Source: M55B165 sp051744245 (GTDB lineage: Bacteria > Actinomycetota > Humimicrobiia > Humimicrobiales > Humimicrobiaceae). From it: a stretch of DNA of 33,947 bases. The position numbers and the translations under genes are program-made. The stretch is from NCBI GenBank assembly GCA_051744245.1, contig JBNJCV010000013.1, positions 1-33,947 on the forward strand. Direction: 5' to 3'. The notes under the pieces are model-generated. The model saw nothing but the letters and a program-made list of their open reading frames with translations. It made no database searches and was not told the DNA's origin. Shown one piece after another: positions 16,293 to 23,065 of the stretch (position 1 is the first letter of the stretch; each line of letters begins with the position of its first letter).

Positions 16293-16402
16293 CTAGCAGG
16301 CATACCTGTATCCTTAGATAACCTGTAGGCAGTAATCTCTAGTGGTTTTAGAAACTCTTCTAATAGTATTTCCCCTGGTGTTATATTTTTAATTTTCTTC
16401 AT
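16293..16402 (-). pseudogene. higA: HigA antitoxin, N-terminal half (split by IS)
   Basis: From ATG 16402 the frame reads MKKIKNITPGEILLEEFLKP then LEITAYRLSKDTGMPA, the usual beginning of HigA antitoxins (xxPGEILLEEFLKP...). It breaks at the CTAGC repeat where the IS begins. GAGGG lies upstream (about 10 nt) as ribosome binding site. It starts 12 nt after the higB remnant, the normal toxin-first order. Confidence 0.88.
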
Positions 16403-16414
16403 AATATTTTCCCT

Positions 16415-16495
16415 CTAATGATAATCGGTTATTTCTACTGAACCGGCAACTCCATTTTCCCAATAAAAACAAATCCTCCACTGGTCATTTATTCT
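16415..16495 (-). pseudogene. higB: HigB toxin, C-terminal remnant
   Basis: The last 26 residues of a HigB/RelE-type toxin remain: RINDQWRICFYWENGVAGSV then EITDYH and TAG. The R-I-N-D-Q-W-R-I-C-F strand and the terminal D-Y-H are diagnostic of HigB. The rest of the toxin has been lost: upstream DNA belongs to an ATPase fragment on the other strand, so a deletion joined the two at about 16495. Without its toxin the split higA has no visible partner. Confidence 0.82.
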
Positions 16496-17257
16496 GAAAC
16501 ACAAAATATAGTTGAGTTAAAACCAATATATGAAAGTCTATTACGTTCATATCTTGATGATGTTGAAAAATATGCCCGAAATAATACACTTGTCCGTATT
16601 ATTCGCCATGTAATTGAGAGCAGCTTTATTCAGGCAGGAAACAGAATTAAATTTGAGCGATTTGGCCAGTCCAGTTACAAATCACGCGAGATTTCCGAAG
16701 CATTAAAATCTCTTGAGAAAGCTATGCTTATTTATTTAATGTATCCAGCAACAGGAACAGAACTCCCAATACTTCCTGATTATAAAAAATCTCCAAGGCT
16801 GCATCTTCTTGATACAGGTTTAGTAAATTATTTTGCAGGTTTACAAAAGATGCTTTTTAATACTCATGATTTAAATAATGTTTACGAAGGTAGAATAGCA
16901 AAACATATAGTTGGACAGGAATTACTGGCAGAAAGAAAGGAATTGACTGAAAAGGTACAGTTTTGGGTGAGAGAAAAAAAGCAGTCAAGTGCACAAGTCG
17001 ATTACATTATTCCATTTGAAAACTATGTTATCCCTATTGAAGTTAAATCCGGAAAATCAGGCAGGTTAAGGTCATTACATGAGTTTGTAAACAGAACAAA
17101 TCATAAATATGCTGTAAGAATTTATAGTGGAAAATTAAAAGTTGATAATGCGGAGACTATAAAGGGTAAAAAGTTTTCTCTGTTAAATCTTCCCTATTAC
17201 CTTACAGGTAATATAAAAAAATACCTTCATTGGTTCTTTGAGGAAGGTATTAAATAA
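16496..17257 (+). pseudogene. DUF4143 ATPase, C-terminal fragment
   Basis: An open frame runs from the higB junction to TAA 17255-17257, about 253 residues, beginning ETQNIVELKPIYESLLRSYL. It is the winged-helix and DUF4143 portion of the same family as the ATPase at 10442-11665, but a different subtype: SREISEALKSLEKAMLIYLM, SPRLHLLDTGLVNYFAG, VDYIIPFENYVIPIEVKSGK (nuclease-like core with E-V-K) and a final FSLLNLPYYL. The AAA+ domain with Walker motifs is missing. ATG 16724 could start a shorter product. It is probably non-functional. Confidence 0.82.
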
Positions 17258-17299
17258 CAATTTTTAAAACTTAATCCTTCTTTAATATGCTGCAATTTT

Positions 17300-17345
17300 G
17301 GCTGGGGACTGTGGACAGATAGAACTAAAATTTTACAGCTTAGTT
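17300..17345 (+). repeat. Structured interspersed repeat, copy B (incomplete)
   Basis: The head GGCTGGGGACTGTGGACAGA is identical to copies C and D, but GTT is missing before AGAAC, and the downstream stem-loop is not conserved. A different small stem, AACTAA/TTAGTT (17323-17328 with 17340-17345), follows. It lies 42 nt after the ATPase fragment. Confidence 0.6.
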
Positions 17346-17450
17346 GCAATATTATCCCGAAATCTTGGTTTAAAATGGTAATTAAAGGTTTTTCCTGATA
17401 ACAAAACTAAAACACTACTCAGAAAAACTGAAGACCATTTTATAATTATA

Positions 17451-17479
17451 TTGACAATAATTATTATTTGTATTACATT
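17451..17479 (+). promoter_or_regulatory. Promoter of the toxin-antitoxin pair
   Basis: TTGACA at 17451-17456 is followed after 17 nt by TACATT at 17474-17479. Transcription would start about 7 nt later, almost at the toxin's ATG (17486), so the message would be nearly leaderless, in keeping with the missing ribosome binding site. Confidence 0.5.
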
Positions 17480-17485
17480 GTTTAC

Positions 17486-17755
17486 ATGATATATTATGAA
17501 AAAGCGGTCCAAAAATCTTATAAAAAAGGAGAAATTCCAAAGAGAATAATGCACCTTTTTCATAATGCTTTTCTATCCATAGATATGACCAAAGATATGG
17601 ATTTATTCGATATTAAAAAGATAAAGGGCAACTATGATAGAGTCTATTATAGGCTAAGAAAAAGTAAATATAGGGCTTTGTTTTATTTTTCAGAAAAAGA
17701 TATATATGTTATTTATATTGGTAAGAGAGATGAGGTGTATAAAAAATGGCAGTAG
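17486..17755 (+). CDS. RelE/ParE-superfamily toxin
   Basis: The 89-residue protein begins MIYYEKAVQKSYKKGEIPKR and has the RelE-fold core: MDLFDIKKIKGNYDRVYYRL, KSKYRALFYFSEKDIYVIYI and the end GKRDEVYKKW. The pattern K-I-K-G...YR-L-R...YRALF-(x)n-R-D-E-V-Y is that of small ribosome-dependent mRNA endonuclease toxins of the RelE/HigB group. ATG 17486 is preferred to the earlier TTG-type starts because it gives the normal length. The stop overlaps the antitoxin start by 10 nt. Activity is inferred. Confidence 0.8.
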   Translation: MIYYEKAVQKSYKKGEIPKRIMHLFHNAFLSIDMTKDMDLFDIKKIKGNYDRVYYRLRKSKYRALFYFSEKDIYVIYIGKRDEVYKKWQ

Positions 17756-17970
17756 TATCAGTAAGGTTCAATGACAAGGAAACAAAAATATTGAAAATAT
17801 TGAAAAAATACTATAAATGTGATTATTCAAGTCTACTCAAACTATCCTTGTGGGATCTTTATGAAGAAATCAAGGACAAAGAAATAATTGAAGAATTTGA
17901 AGAAAAAGAAAAATCATCTAAGGCTAATTTTGTAAAAATAGAAGACATTATATCAGAAAATTACAAATAG
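17746..17970 (+). CDS. Ribbon-helix-helix-like antitoxin
   Basis: The 74-residue protein starts with a short strand AVVSVRFNDKETKILKILKK, the hallmark of ribbon-helix-helix antitoxins, then a second helix CDYSSLLKLSLWDLYEEI and an acidic, lysine-rich tail ending KIEDIISENYK. The tail would be the toxin-binding part. Its ATG lies within the last codons of the toxin gene (10-nt overlap), so translation is coupled. Toxin-first order is unusual for RelBE but usual for HigBA. Repeat copy C begins 7 nt after the stop. Confidence 0.75.
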   Translation: MAVVSVRFNDKETKILKILKKYYKCDYSSLLKLSLWDLYEEIKDKEIIEEFEEKEKSSKANFVKIEDIISENYK

Positions 17971-17976
17971 CATTTT

Positions 17977-18052
17977 GGCTGGGGACTGTGGACAGAGTTA
18001 GAACCAGATTATTGTATTCAAGTGAAGATATTTTTATACCTATATTGAATAT
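17977..18052 (+). repeat. Structured interspersed repeat, copy C
   Basis: The head is GGCTGGGGACTGTGGACAGA then GTTAGAACCAGATTATT, identical to copy D. The stem GTATTCAA (18014-18021) pairs fully with TTGAATAT (18045-18052), counting one G-U. The loop contains AAGATATTTTTATACC. The stem sequence differs from copies A and D while pairing is kept. Confidence 0.8.
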
Positions 18053-18139
18053 GAGCAGCTGAAAGCTAATTCGTTATCTATACATTACAGCAAACAGAAT
18101 TTATAATTAATAATATTAATTTTTTATAAAAGGAACAAT

Positions 18140-18802
18140 ATTAAAAATACAATATCATTCCCAAAACAATCCTGGAAACTAAATAACTGGCAAACTGTAT
18201 TATTATTTTCTTTTCTTCTTATGATAGTTTATGCTCTGGGGATCTATTTCTTTGATTTCTTTGCCGGGACTGCTACAAAAGGTTTTGGGGTTATGGGTGA
18301 AGTCTCTGGTACCGGTATGTTCTTTATCTATATGATTGGATATTTTATTTCAATAATAATAATCCTTCCCATACTCATAATAGATAGATTTGGTATTGGG
18401 ACTATAATTTATTTACCTTATGCAGTTATCGGTTTCTTTGTGGAATACTATTATGAGTGGGTTTTAGAATCAACTTTGATTAGCCCCTGGGGTGCTTTTG
18501 GATGGTCTGCATTTGGGCTTATCATAGGCTTATCAGCAGACCTTACATATAGATTTCTACCAAAGCATATAAGTTTAAAAATCCGTTCTATAGTAATGGG
18601 TATTGTTTTTAGTTTTGTGATTTTTATTACTACCTTGCTTGCGCTGGTTTTATTCTATAAAGAACCACTCTCAATCTCTCCCATACATCCGGGTTCATAT
18701 CTTGGAGTTGCTTATTTTGGATTCCCCTGGCTTTTGTTAAACAGTGCTTTTGGTGGTTTTACTGCCTATAAAGTTTTTCAAGAAGTAAAACTGGCTGGTT
18801 AA
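18140..18802 (+). CDS. Polytopic membrane protein, unknown; probable ATT start
   Basis: The protein has about six hydrophobic helices, e.g. TVLLFSFLLMIVYALGIYFF, FFIYMIGYFISIIIILPILI and SIVMGIVFSFVIFITTLLAL, and ends SAFGGFTAYKVFQEVKLAG. I do not recognise the family; it has the look of an ECF-transporter S component or similar small permease, unproven. ATG 18221 would cut the first helix in half. The frame is open upstream from 18107 with no ATG, GTG or TTG. AAAAGGA (18128-18134) sits 5 nt before an in-frame ATT at 18140, which I take as start (220 residues). If the ATG is used, the product is 193 residues. Confidence 0.65.
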   Translation: MKNTISFPKQSWKLNNWQTVLLFSFLLMIVYALGIYFFDFFAGTATKGFGVMGEVSGTGMFFIYMIGYFISIIIILPILIIDRFGIGTIIYLPYAVIGFFVEYYYEWVLESTLISPWGAFGWSAFGLIIGLSADLTYRFLPKHISLKIRSIVMGIVFSFVIFITTLLALVLFYKEPLSISPIHPGSYLGVAYFGFPWLLLNSAFGGFTAYKVFQEVKLAG

Positions 18803-18805
18803 GAT

Positions 18806-19393
18806 TTAATTCAATTGGCTAAAAAAGAAAGTTTTTTTCTTTCTCAATTTTAAATGATATTTATTCTTTACTGCAATATTGTCTAAGATAGAGTGAAGTA
18901 TTTTGGCTTTTTCTTTTATATCCAAGCTTTTGGCTTTTCTGCTGGCTTCCTTTATTGCTGCTTTTAACTCACTTACTTCTAACACAGTAGCAGCAATACA
19001 ATAGTAACCCTTTGAACGACCTTCATTAAAATAATCCAGCATCTTCCAAAGAAGATCTTCCCTTGCTTTTTGGGATTTTTTAAATTCAGCTAAACCATTT
19101 TTCTGGATAAAGTTAATATCGTCTTCAAGTTTTTGGTAACATTTAAAAGAATCATATTTCTTTCCTGCTTCTCGGTGTCTTTTCCACTTTTCACAAGTTT
19201 TGCTTTCTTCACAATCACCACAAAATTCTATATTTTTTTTATTAGCACAATGCAAGATTGAGCAGGGTCCCCCAAGTCGCCAATCTGTTTTACACCCGGG
19301 ACACTTGCTTTTTGTCTTCATAACATAGGAGTAACATAGTCTGCAAGAAAGGCCGCAAATCCCAATTTCTTTATAATTGGATTTTATATTCAT
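18806..19393 (-). CDS. DUF3795 cysteine-rich protein
   Basis: The 195-residue protein opens with the DUF3795 pattern: EIGICGLSCRLCYSYVMK, SKCPGCKTDW, GGPCSILHCANKK and IEFCGDCEESKTCEKW. The eight or more cysteines in pairs are likely metal ligands. A long charged helical part follows (about 85-185) and ends in a lysine-rich tail KLRKKKTFFFSQLN. The function of the family is not known. It is convergent with the membrane protein upstream and lies 189 nt after tspO, probably outside that operon. Confidence 0.85.
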   Translation of the reverse strand: MNIKSNYKEIGICGLSCRLCYSYVMKTKSKCPGCKTDWRLGGPCSILHCANKKNIEFCGDCEESKTCEKWKRHREAGKKYDSFKCYQKLEDDINFIQKNGLAEFKKSQKAREDLLWKMLDYFNEGRSKGYYCIAATVLEVSELKAAIKEASRKAKSLDIKEKAKILHSILDNIAVKNKYHLKLRKKKTFFFSQLN

Positions 19394-19582
19394 CTATCTT
19401 ATTAAGTCGTAATCCTTGTAAAAATTATATATGGAGTAATTGGCCCGCACAAGGGTTATTATTGTAGTTATAATACCGTAATTTATAATAATACTTTGGT
19501 CAGGTTATGGATTTGAAATAAGCCCAGATTTAATGATATTTTTTTATTAGGCGTGAATGGAATAAAAAAGTTTCATAAAAAT

Positions 19583-19987
19583 TTAAGTTTTATTCCTGTT
19601 ATTTAAGGTTATAGTCAGTTGTAAAACAGTTGCAAACATTCCCCAAAGAACATAAGGAATATTTATATAGCTAACCCAGCTCGCATAAGGGTAAATTAAA
19701 TAAAGAGACCATATAAGGGTGCCAACAGTTAAGATTATGTCAATTGATGCAAGCCAATTATTCTTCAAACCAAACTGAATAGGAGTGAATGAAAAATTAA
19801 ATACTAGGTTAAGAATAAAAGGTAGAAGAACAATAAAAGGAATGGCATCTTTAAAAAAAAGATAGGCTACATATCCAAATGAAATAAAAATAATAATATA
19901 AAGGCCCATCCATGCTGGTCCAAAAAGCCAGCTTGGAGGAGCCCAAACAGGTTTTTTTAATTTTTGATAATAGCTCGAAGTTTCCAT
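19583..19987 (-). CDS. tspO: TspO/MBR family protein
   Basis: The 134-residue, five-helix protein matches TspO in order: KPVWAPPSWLFGPAWMGLYI (the W-A-P-P-x-W-x-F-G-P signature), NLVFNFSFTPIQFGL, and INIPYVLWGMFATVLQLTI. It is a little shorter than typical TspO (about 155) and replaces the usual N-x-x-W by NFSF. TspO proteins sit in the membrane, bind or degrade porphyrins, and in photosynthetic bacteria take part in oxygen and light control of pigment genes. It starts 9 nt after the stop of the acyltransferase gene, the last member of a tight run behind heliorhodopsin. Confidence 0.93.
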   Translation of the reverse strand: METSSYYQKLKKPVWAPPSWLFGPAWMGLYIIIFISFGYVAYLFFKDAIPFIVLLPFILNLVFNFSFTPIQFGLKNNWLASIDIILTVGTLIWSLYLIYPYASWVSYINIPYVLWGMFATVLQLTITLNNRNKT

Positions 19988-19996
19988 ATCTTAATT

Positions 19997-20470
19997 TTAT
20001 AAAATCAGATTGGATAATCTTGCCCTATTATATCGTTGAAGCAGTATACAGGGTATATTAGCAATAAGGGCGTAAGTAATCATTATTATGCCAACCCACC
20101 ATATATTCCAGAGGAAAAAAATTGGAGCAGGTAAAATTGTAAGCCAGTGAGTTAGTTCAGCTCTTTTAGTTTCATTATAAAAAGTTTTTAGATATTGAGG
20201 GTGACTACATTCCAGATTCTTTTTAGGGAAACCTCCTTTAAAAATCCCTCCTCCATCAGGGACAATACCTTTCCATTTATTAACTTTAAAAATACTTTTA
20301 TATATCCTTCCTCTATATTCCCAATTTTTGGGCTTAAACCACCATCTGTATTTTTCAAAGAAAGATATTGGTATATTTAAACAGAGATAAGATATACCAA
20401 GGTGTATTACCAGCCACCCAATGATGTCTAAAAATATTATCCAGAAATGTGAAAGTTGAAATACAGGAAT
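19997..20470 (-). CDS. CrtO-like glycosyl-carotenoid acyltransferase; ATT start
   Basis: The 157-residue membrane protein matches glycosyl-4,4'-diaponeurosporenoate acyltransferase (CrtO of staphyloxanthin synthesis) along its length: KYRWWFKPKNWEYRGRIYKS, then KWKGIVPDGGGIFKGGFPKK, then RAELTHWLTILPAPIFFLWN and ALIANIPCILLQRYNRARL. That enzyme esterifies the sugar of the carotenoid with a fatty acid. No ATG, GTG or TTG is usable. The in-frame TAA of the previous gene is only five codons upstream, and ATT 20470 lies 6 nt after GGGAGG (20482-20477). The only ATG is near the C-terminus, so standard gene finding misses it. Confidence 0.88.
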   Translation of the reverse strand: MPVFQLSHFWIIFLDIIGWLVIHLGISYLCLNIPISFFEKYRWWFKPKNWEYRGRIYKSIFKVNKWKGIVPDGGGIFKGGFPKKNLECSHPQYLKTFYNETKRAELTHWLTILPAPIFFLWNIWWVGIIMITYALIANIPCILLQRYNRARLSNLIL

Positions 20471-20485
20471 TTTTTGCCTCCCTTT

Positions 20486-21592
20486 TTAGGTTTTTATTTC
20501 TCTGTCTTTCCAGGTAACTCTTTTTCTAAATATAGTTAAAATCAGAGAGTAGAAAAATACACTAACAAAAAAAGCCAAAGGTACTGGATAAAATATTAAA
20601 GCCCAGATGCTGAAGTTTCCAATCCTATATGACATCCAATATATCTGGGCAATAAATGCAACATAGAAAGCCAATCCTGTTAAAACAATATTAAGATTGA
20701 ATGCAGATAAGCCATCGGCAAAAAGATTTAAAGGAAATATAGCTCCTACAATCCAGACTATAACCATTATTAGAATGGGTATTGAAGTTGATTTAGCCCC
20801 AGTAGTAAAACCTTTAGACCACCCCTTAACCATTTCCTTAAATCCGCCGGGATACATTCTAAAGTCAATGGTACCCTTGCCTCCAACACAAAATACAGGG
20901 ATTTTAGTTTCTATGAATTTCTTCCCTATTTCAATATCTTCCATAACTTTGCCTTTAATGCTTTTATGCCCGTCTATTTTATAGTAATCCTCTCTTTTAC
21001 ATATAAGACATGGGCCAAAGGCGCCTATGGGTTTTACCCTGCTCTGAAAGGGAGTAAATGCACCCATTCCAGCAACAAGGATTATGTTGAAGAAAAGTGA
21101 TAGATTTTCATATAGTTTTTTAATCCTGTGATATGGTTGAAGTGATACAACTCCTGTTTTTTTTTCTATGCAGAATATTATATTTTCAATACCATTATTC
21201 CTTAGTTTGGTATCTGCATCTAAAAAGAGAAAGTAGTCGCCGGTAGCAGCTTTGGCCCCGTTGTAGCAAGCCCAGGATTTTCCAACCCAGCCCTTCGGCA
21301 AGCTTTTTAAGCTGATTACCTTAGCATTATGTTTTCTGCCTATTTCAGGGGTTTTGTCTGTAGAATTATCATCTACTAAAATTATTTCTTTAACTTTAAT
21401 AGTTTGCCTACTAAGAGAATTAAATAGGTTTTCAAGATTTTTCTTTTCATTTCGAGCAGGGATTATAATAGAAATAGAAATGCCACTTCCCTTATTGCTG
21501 CCATTGGATTTGTTACAATTAGGAATTTTCCAAAGTATATAAAACCCAAATAACCAAAATGCTGCGTGTATTATTATACTTATATAATTCAT
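20486..21592 (-). CDS. CrtQ-like family 2 glycosyltransferase
   Basis: The 368-residue protein has an N-terminal membrane helix, a GT2 (GT-A) domain and three C-terminal membrane helices. Key motifs are SIIIPARNEKKNLENLFNSL, VDDNSTDKTPEI, the metal-binding FLDADTKL and the acceptor-region MEDIEIGKKF. LPKGWVGKSWACYNGAKAA is characteristic of 4,4'-diaponeurosporenoate glycosyltransferase CrtQ. The acyltransferase that acts after CrtQ in staphyloxanthin synthesis is encoded 15 nt downstream, which strengthens the call. No carotenoid backbone gene is in the window, so the acceptor could be another lipid. It starts 13 nt after heliorhodopsin without its own clear ribosome binding site. Confidence 0.88.
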   Translation of the reverse strand: MNYISIIIHAAFWLFGFYILWKIPNCNKSNGSNKGSGISISIIIPARNEKKNLENLFNSLSRQTIKVKEIILVDDNSTDKTPEIGRKHNAKVISLKSLPKGWVGKSWACYNGAKAATGDYFLFLDADTKLRNNGIENIIFCIEKKTGVVSLQPYHRIKKLYENLSLFFNIILVAGMGAFTPFQSRVKPIGAFGPCLICKREDYYKIDGHKSIKGKVMEDIEIGKKFIETKIPVFCVGGKGTIDFRMYPGGFKEMVKGWSKGFTTGAKSTSIPILIMVIVWIVGAIFPLNLFADGLSAFNLNIVLTGLAFYVAFIAQIYWMSYRIGNFSIWALIFYPVPLAFFVSVFFYSLILTIFRKRVTWKDREIKT

Positions 21593-21605
21593 ATTAAATT
21601 AATTT

Positions 21606-22409
21606 TTAAGCAGGTTGCAGGGTCCCTGCAAATACTAACCAGGCTAAAAGTGATTTGGCTACAAGACTAAGTATAATATATCCTCTTTCTCCATATAGAT
21701 AATCACGCCACCTTCCTACCTTTTTATACTGCAGCACCATATTGACTGGAAAAAGATTAAACAGGACAAAATATGTACCGAATATGGCATAGACAAACCA
21801 GGGCACCTGTTCTAAGACTCCAGGACTTTTTACTGCTGAACCTAAAAAATAAAGTAGAATTACAACCCAGGGGATAGCTCCTGAGAAACTGCCGATTATA
21901 AAAGCTGTCCAGTTAGTCTTCTGTGTAGTTTGGTTATGTATCTCCATCATAAGGCCTAAAAGGTTCATAGTAGCATTAAGACCCACTATGGCTACTATAG
22001 TACCAATATCTTTAGCTCCAAAAAGCATAGATATAAGGACTATCATAACTGATGAACTTAAGGCATATTCAAACCACCTAAAATAGTTAATTCCCCTCTC
22101 CAGCCTGGAATTGTAAAAATCATTTATCCTGGGAAGAACTACCAGGAAATGTGCTATGGCTGATAGAAAAAGAAATACCGATACGACTACTCCTATGGGA
22201 ATTGAACCTATCACCTCTGAATCCACAAATAGCCTCATTTTTTCGGTATCAAAAGACTGGAAGTAATAGTTTACCGGTAGCTTAAAATCTCTTATATTAG
22301 TTATTATAAGTCCCATTATTAGCATTAGCATTCCCTGGATAAAGTGGAGCGCTGCCATTACACCATTGAATTTACGCAGATAGGGAAAAGTAATTTTTCT
22401 CTCAGCCAT
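21606..22409 (-). CDS. heR: Heliorhodopsin
   Basis: The 267-residue, seven-helix protein carries the heliorhodopsin hallmarks: the helix RWFEYALSSSVMIVLISMLF with counterion Glu114, and the retinal lysine Lys252 in ILSLVAKSLLAWLVF. His22 (ALHFIQG) and His87 (SAIAHFLVV) match the two conserved histidines of the type protein; the His87-Glu114 spacing of 27 equals His80-Glu107 in HeR 48C12. These retinal proteins do not pump ions, have slow photocycles and are thought to be light sensors, with the N-terminus inside the cell. ATG 22409 has AAGGAGG about 6 nt upstream. Three genes for glycolipid/carotenoid tailoring and TspO follow with gaps of 13, 15 and 9 nt. No retinal-forming oxygenase is in the window. 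Confidence 0.95.
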   Translation of the reverse strand: MAERKITFPYLRKFNGVMAALHFIQGMLMLIMGLIITNIRDFKLPVNYYFQSFDTEKMRLFVDSEVIGSIPIGVVVSVFLFLSAIAHFLVVLPRINDFYNSRLERGINYFRWFEYALSSSVMIVLISMLFGAKDIGTIVAIVGLNATMNLLGLMMEIHNQTTQKTNWTAFIIGSFSGAIPWVVILLYFLGSAVKSPGVLEQVPWFVYAIFGTYFVLFNLFPVNMVLQYKKVGRWRDYLYGERGYIILSLVAKSLLAWLVFAGTLQPA

Positions 22410-22535
22410 TTTTATCCTCCTTGAAGGTATTGTAATTATAGTGAAATATTTAGAATATTTTTCTAATTATAATAGTTTATTCACAAATATTGAAGAATTT
22501 AATCAATAAGATATTAACGAAAAAGGTGTCTTAAT

Positions 22536-22611
22536 GGCTGGGGACTGTGGACAGAGTTAGAACCAGATTATTGGGCTTAGATAAGAGTATCTTTATACCA
22601 GGCCTAAGTTT
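22536..22611 (+). repeat. Structured interspersed repeat, copy D
   Basis: The head is identical to copy C (GGCTGGGGACTGTGGACAGA then GTTAGAACCAGATTATT). The stem is GGGCTTAG (22573-22580) with CTAAGTTT (22604-22611): five Watson-Crick pairs and three G-U. The loop carries AAGAGTATCTTTATACC. It lies antisense, upstream of heliorhodopsin, in the divergent region before the small lipoprotein. Confidence 0.8.
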
Positions 22612-22817
22612 ATGAGTTTGATTTAAAGCCATACTGTTGCAGACAATATGTGTTAATGTCCTAAAGCTCTTCCAGCAGCTTTTAATGGCGAACATTGAAG
22701 TTTTGATGATAATTAGAAATATAGCTAATTTCTTGTATATTCAATCAATAAGTTATCAGCTAATCCTTTATATTCTAAAACCCATAGATACCTCAAAACA
22801 GTTTAATATTTTATGTC

Positions 22818-22846
22818 TTGACCATTAAATCCCCCCCTTATACTTT
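22818..22846 (+). promoter_or_regulatory. Promoter of the small lipoprotein
   Basis: TTGACC (22818-22823) and TACTTT (22841-22846) are separated by exactly 17 nt; the spacer contains a run of seven C's. The predicted start lies about 40 nt before the GTG of the small lipoprotein gene. Between copy D and this promoter (22612-22817) I see nothing else convincing. Confidence 0.55.
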
Positions 22847-22894
22847 AGAGGAACTCACTTACCTTATTATTAAAAGTTAGAAGGGGTGATTTAA

Positions 22895-23047
22895 GTGAGA
22901 ACCAGATGGTTAAGGGTAGCAATAGTTGCAATTATAGTGCTTATGGTTGCCCTTACAGTAAGCTTTGCAGGTTGTGGAGATTGGGTACCACCTGATGAAC
23001 CAATTCCTGAAGAACCAATTCCTGATGACCCAGGAGGCGGCTTGTAG
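22895..23047 (+). CDS. 50-residue lipoprotein
   Basis: GTG 22895 starts a short frame behind GAAGGGG (22880-22886). It reads VRTRWLRVAIVAIIVLMVAL, then TVSFAGCGDW and an acidic proline repeat (PPDEPIPEEPIPDDPGGGL). The signal peptide with lipobox SFAGC is textbook: two arginines, a hydrophobic core and Cys27. The mature part is only 24 residues, with the motif P-I-P-(D/E)-(D/E)-P repeated. Such small acidic lipoproteins have no assigned role. It has its own promoter and a strong terminator, so it is a single-gene unit. Confidence 0.75.
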   Translation: MRTRWLRVAIVAIIVLMVALTVSFAGCGDWVPPDEPIPEEPIPDDPGGGL

Positions 23048-23065
23048 CAACAAGTGTATTGTGAT

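Noticed and set aside
12643..22611. CRISPR array made from the GGCTGGGGACTG repeats
   Set aside because: The copies are kilobases apart with genes between them, and no cas gene is present.
22637..22828. 63-codon plus-strand frame before the small lipoprotein
   Set aside because: No ribosome binding site, no family resemblance, and it overlaps the promoter of the lipoprotein gene.
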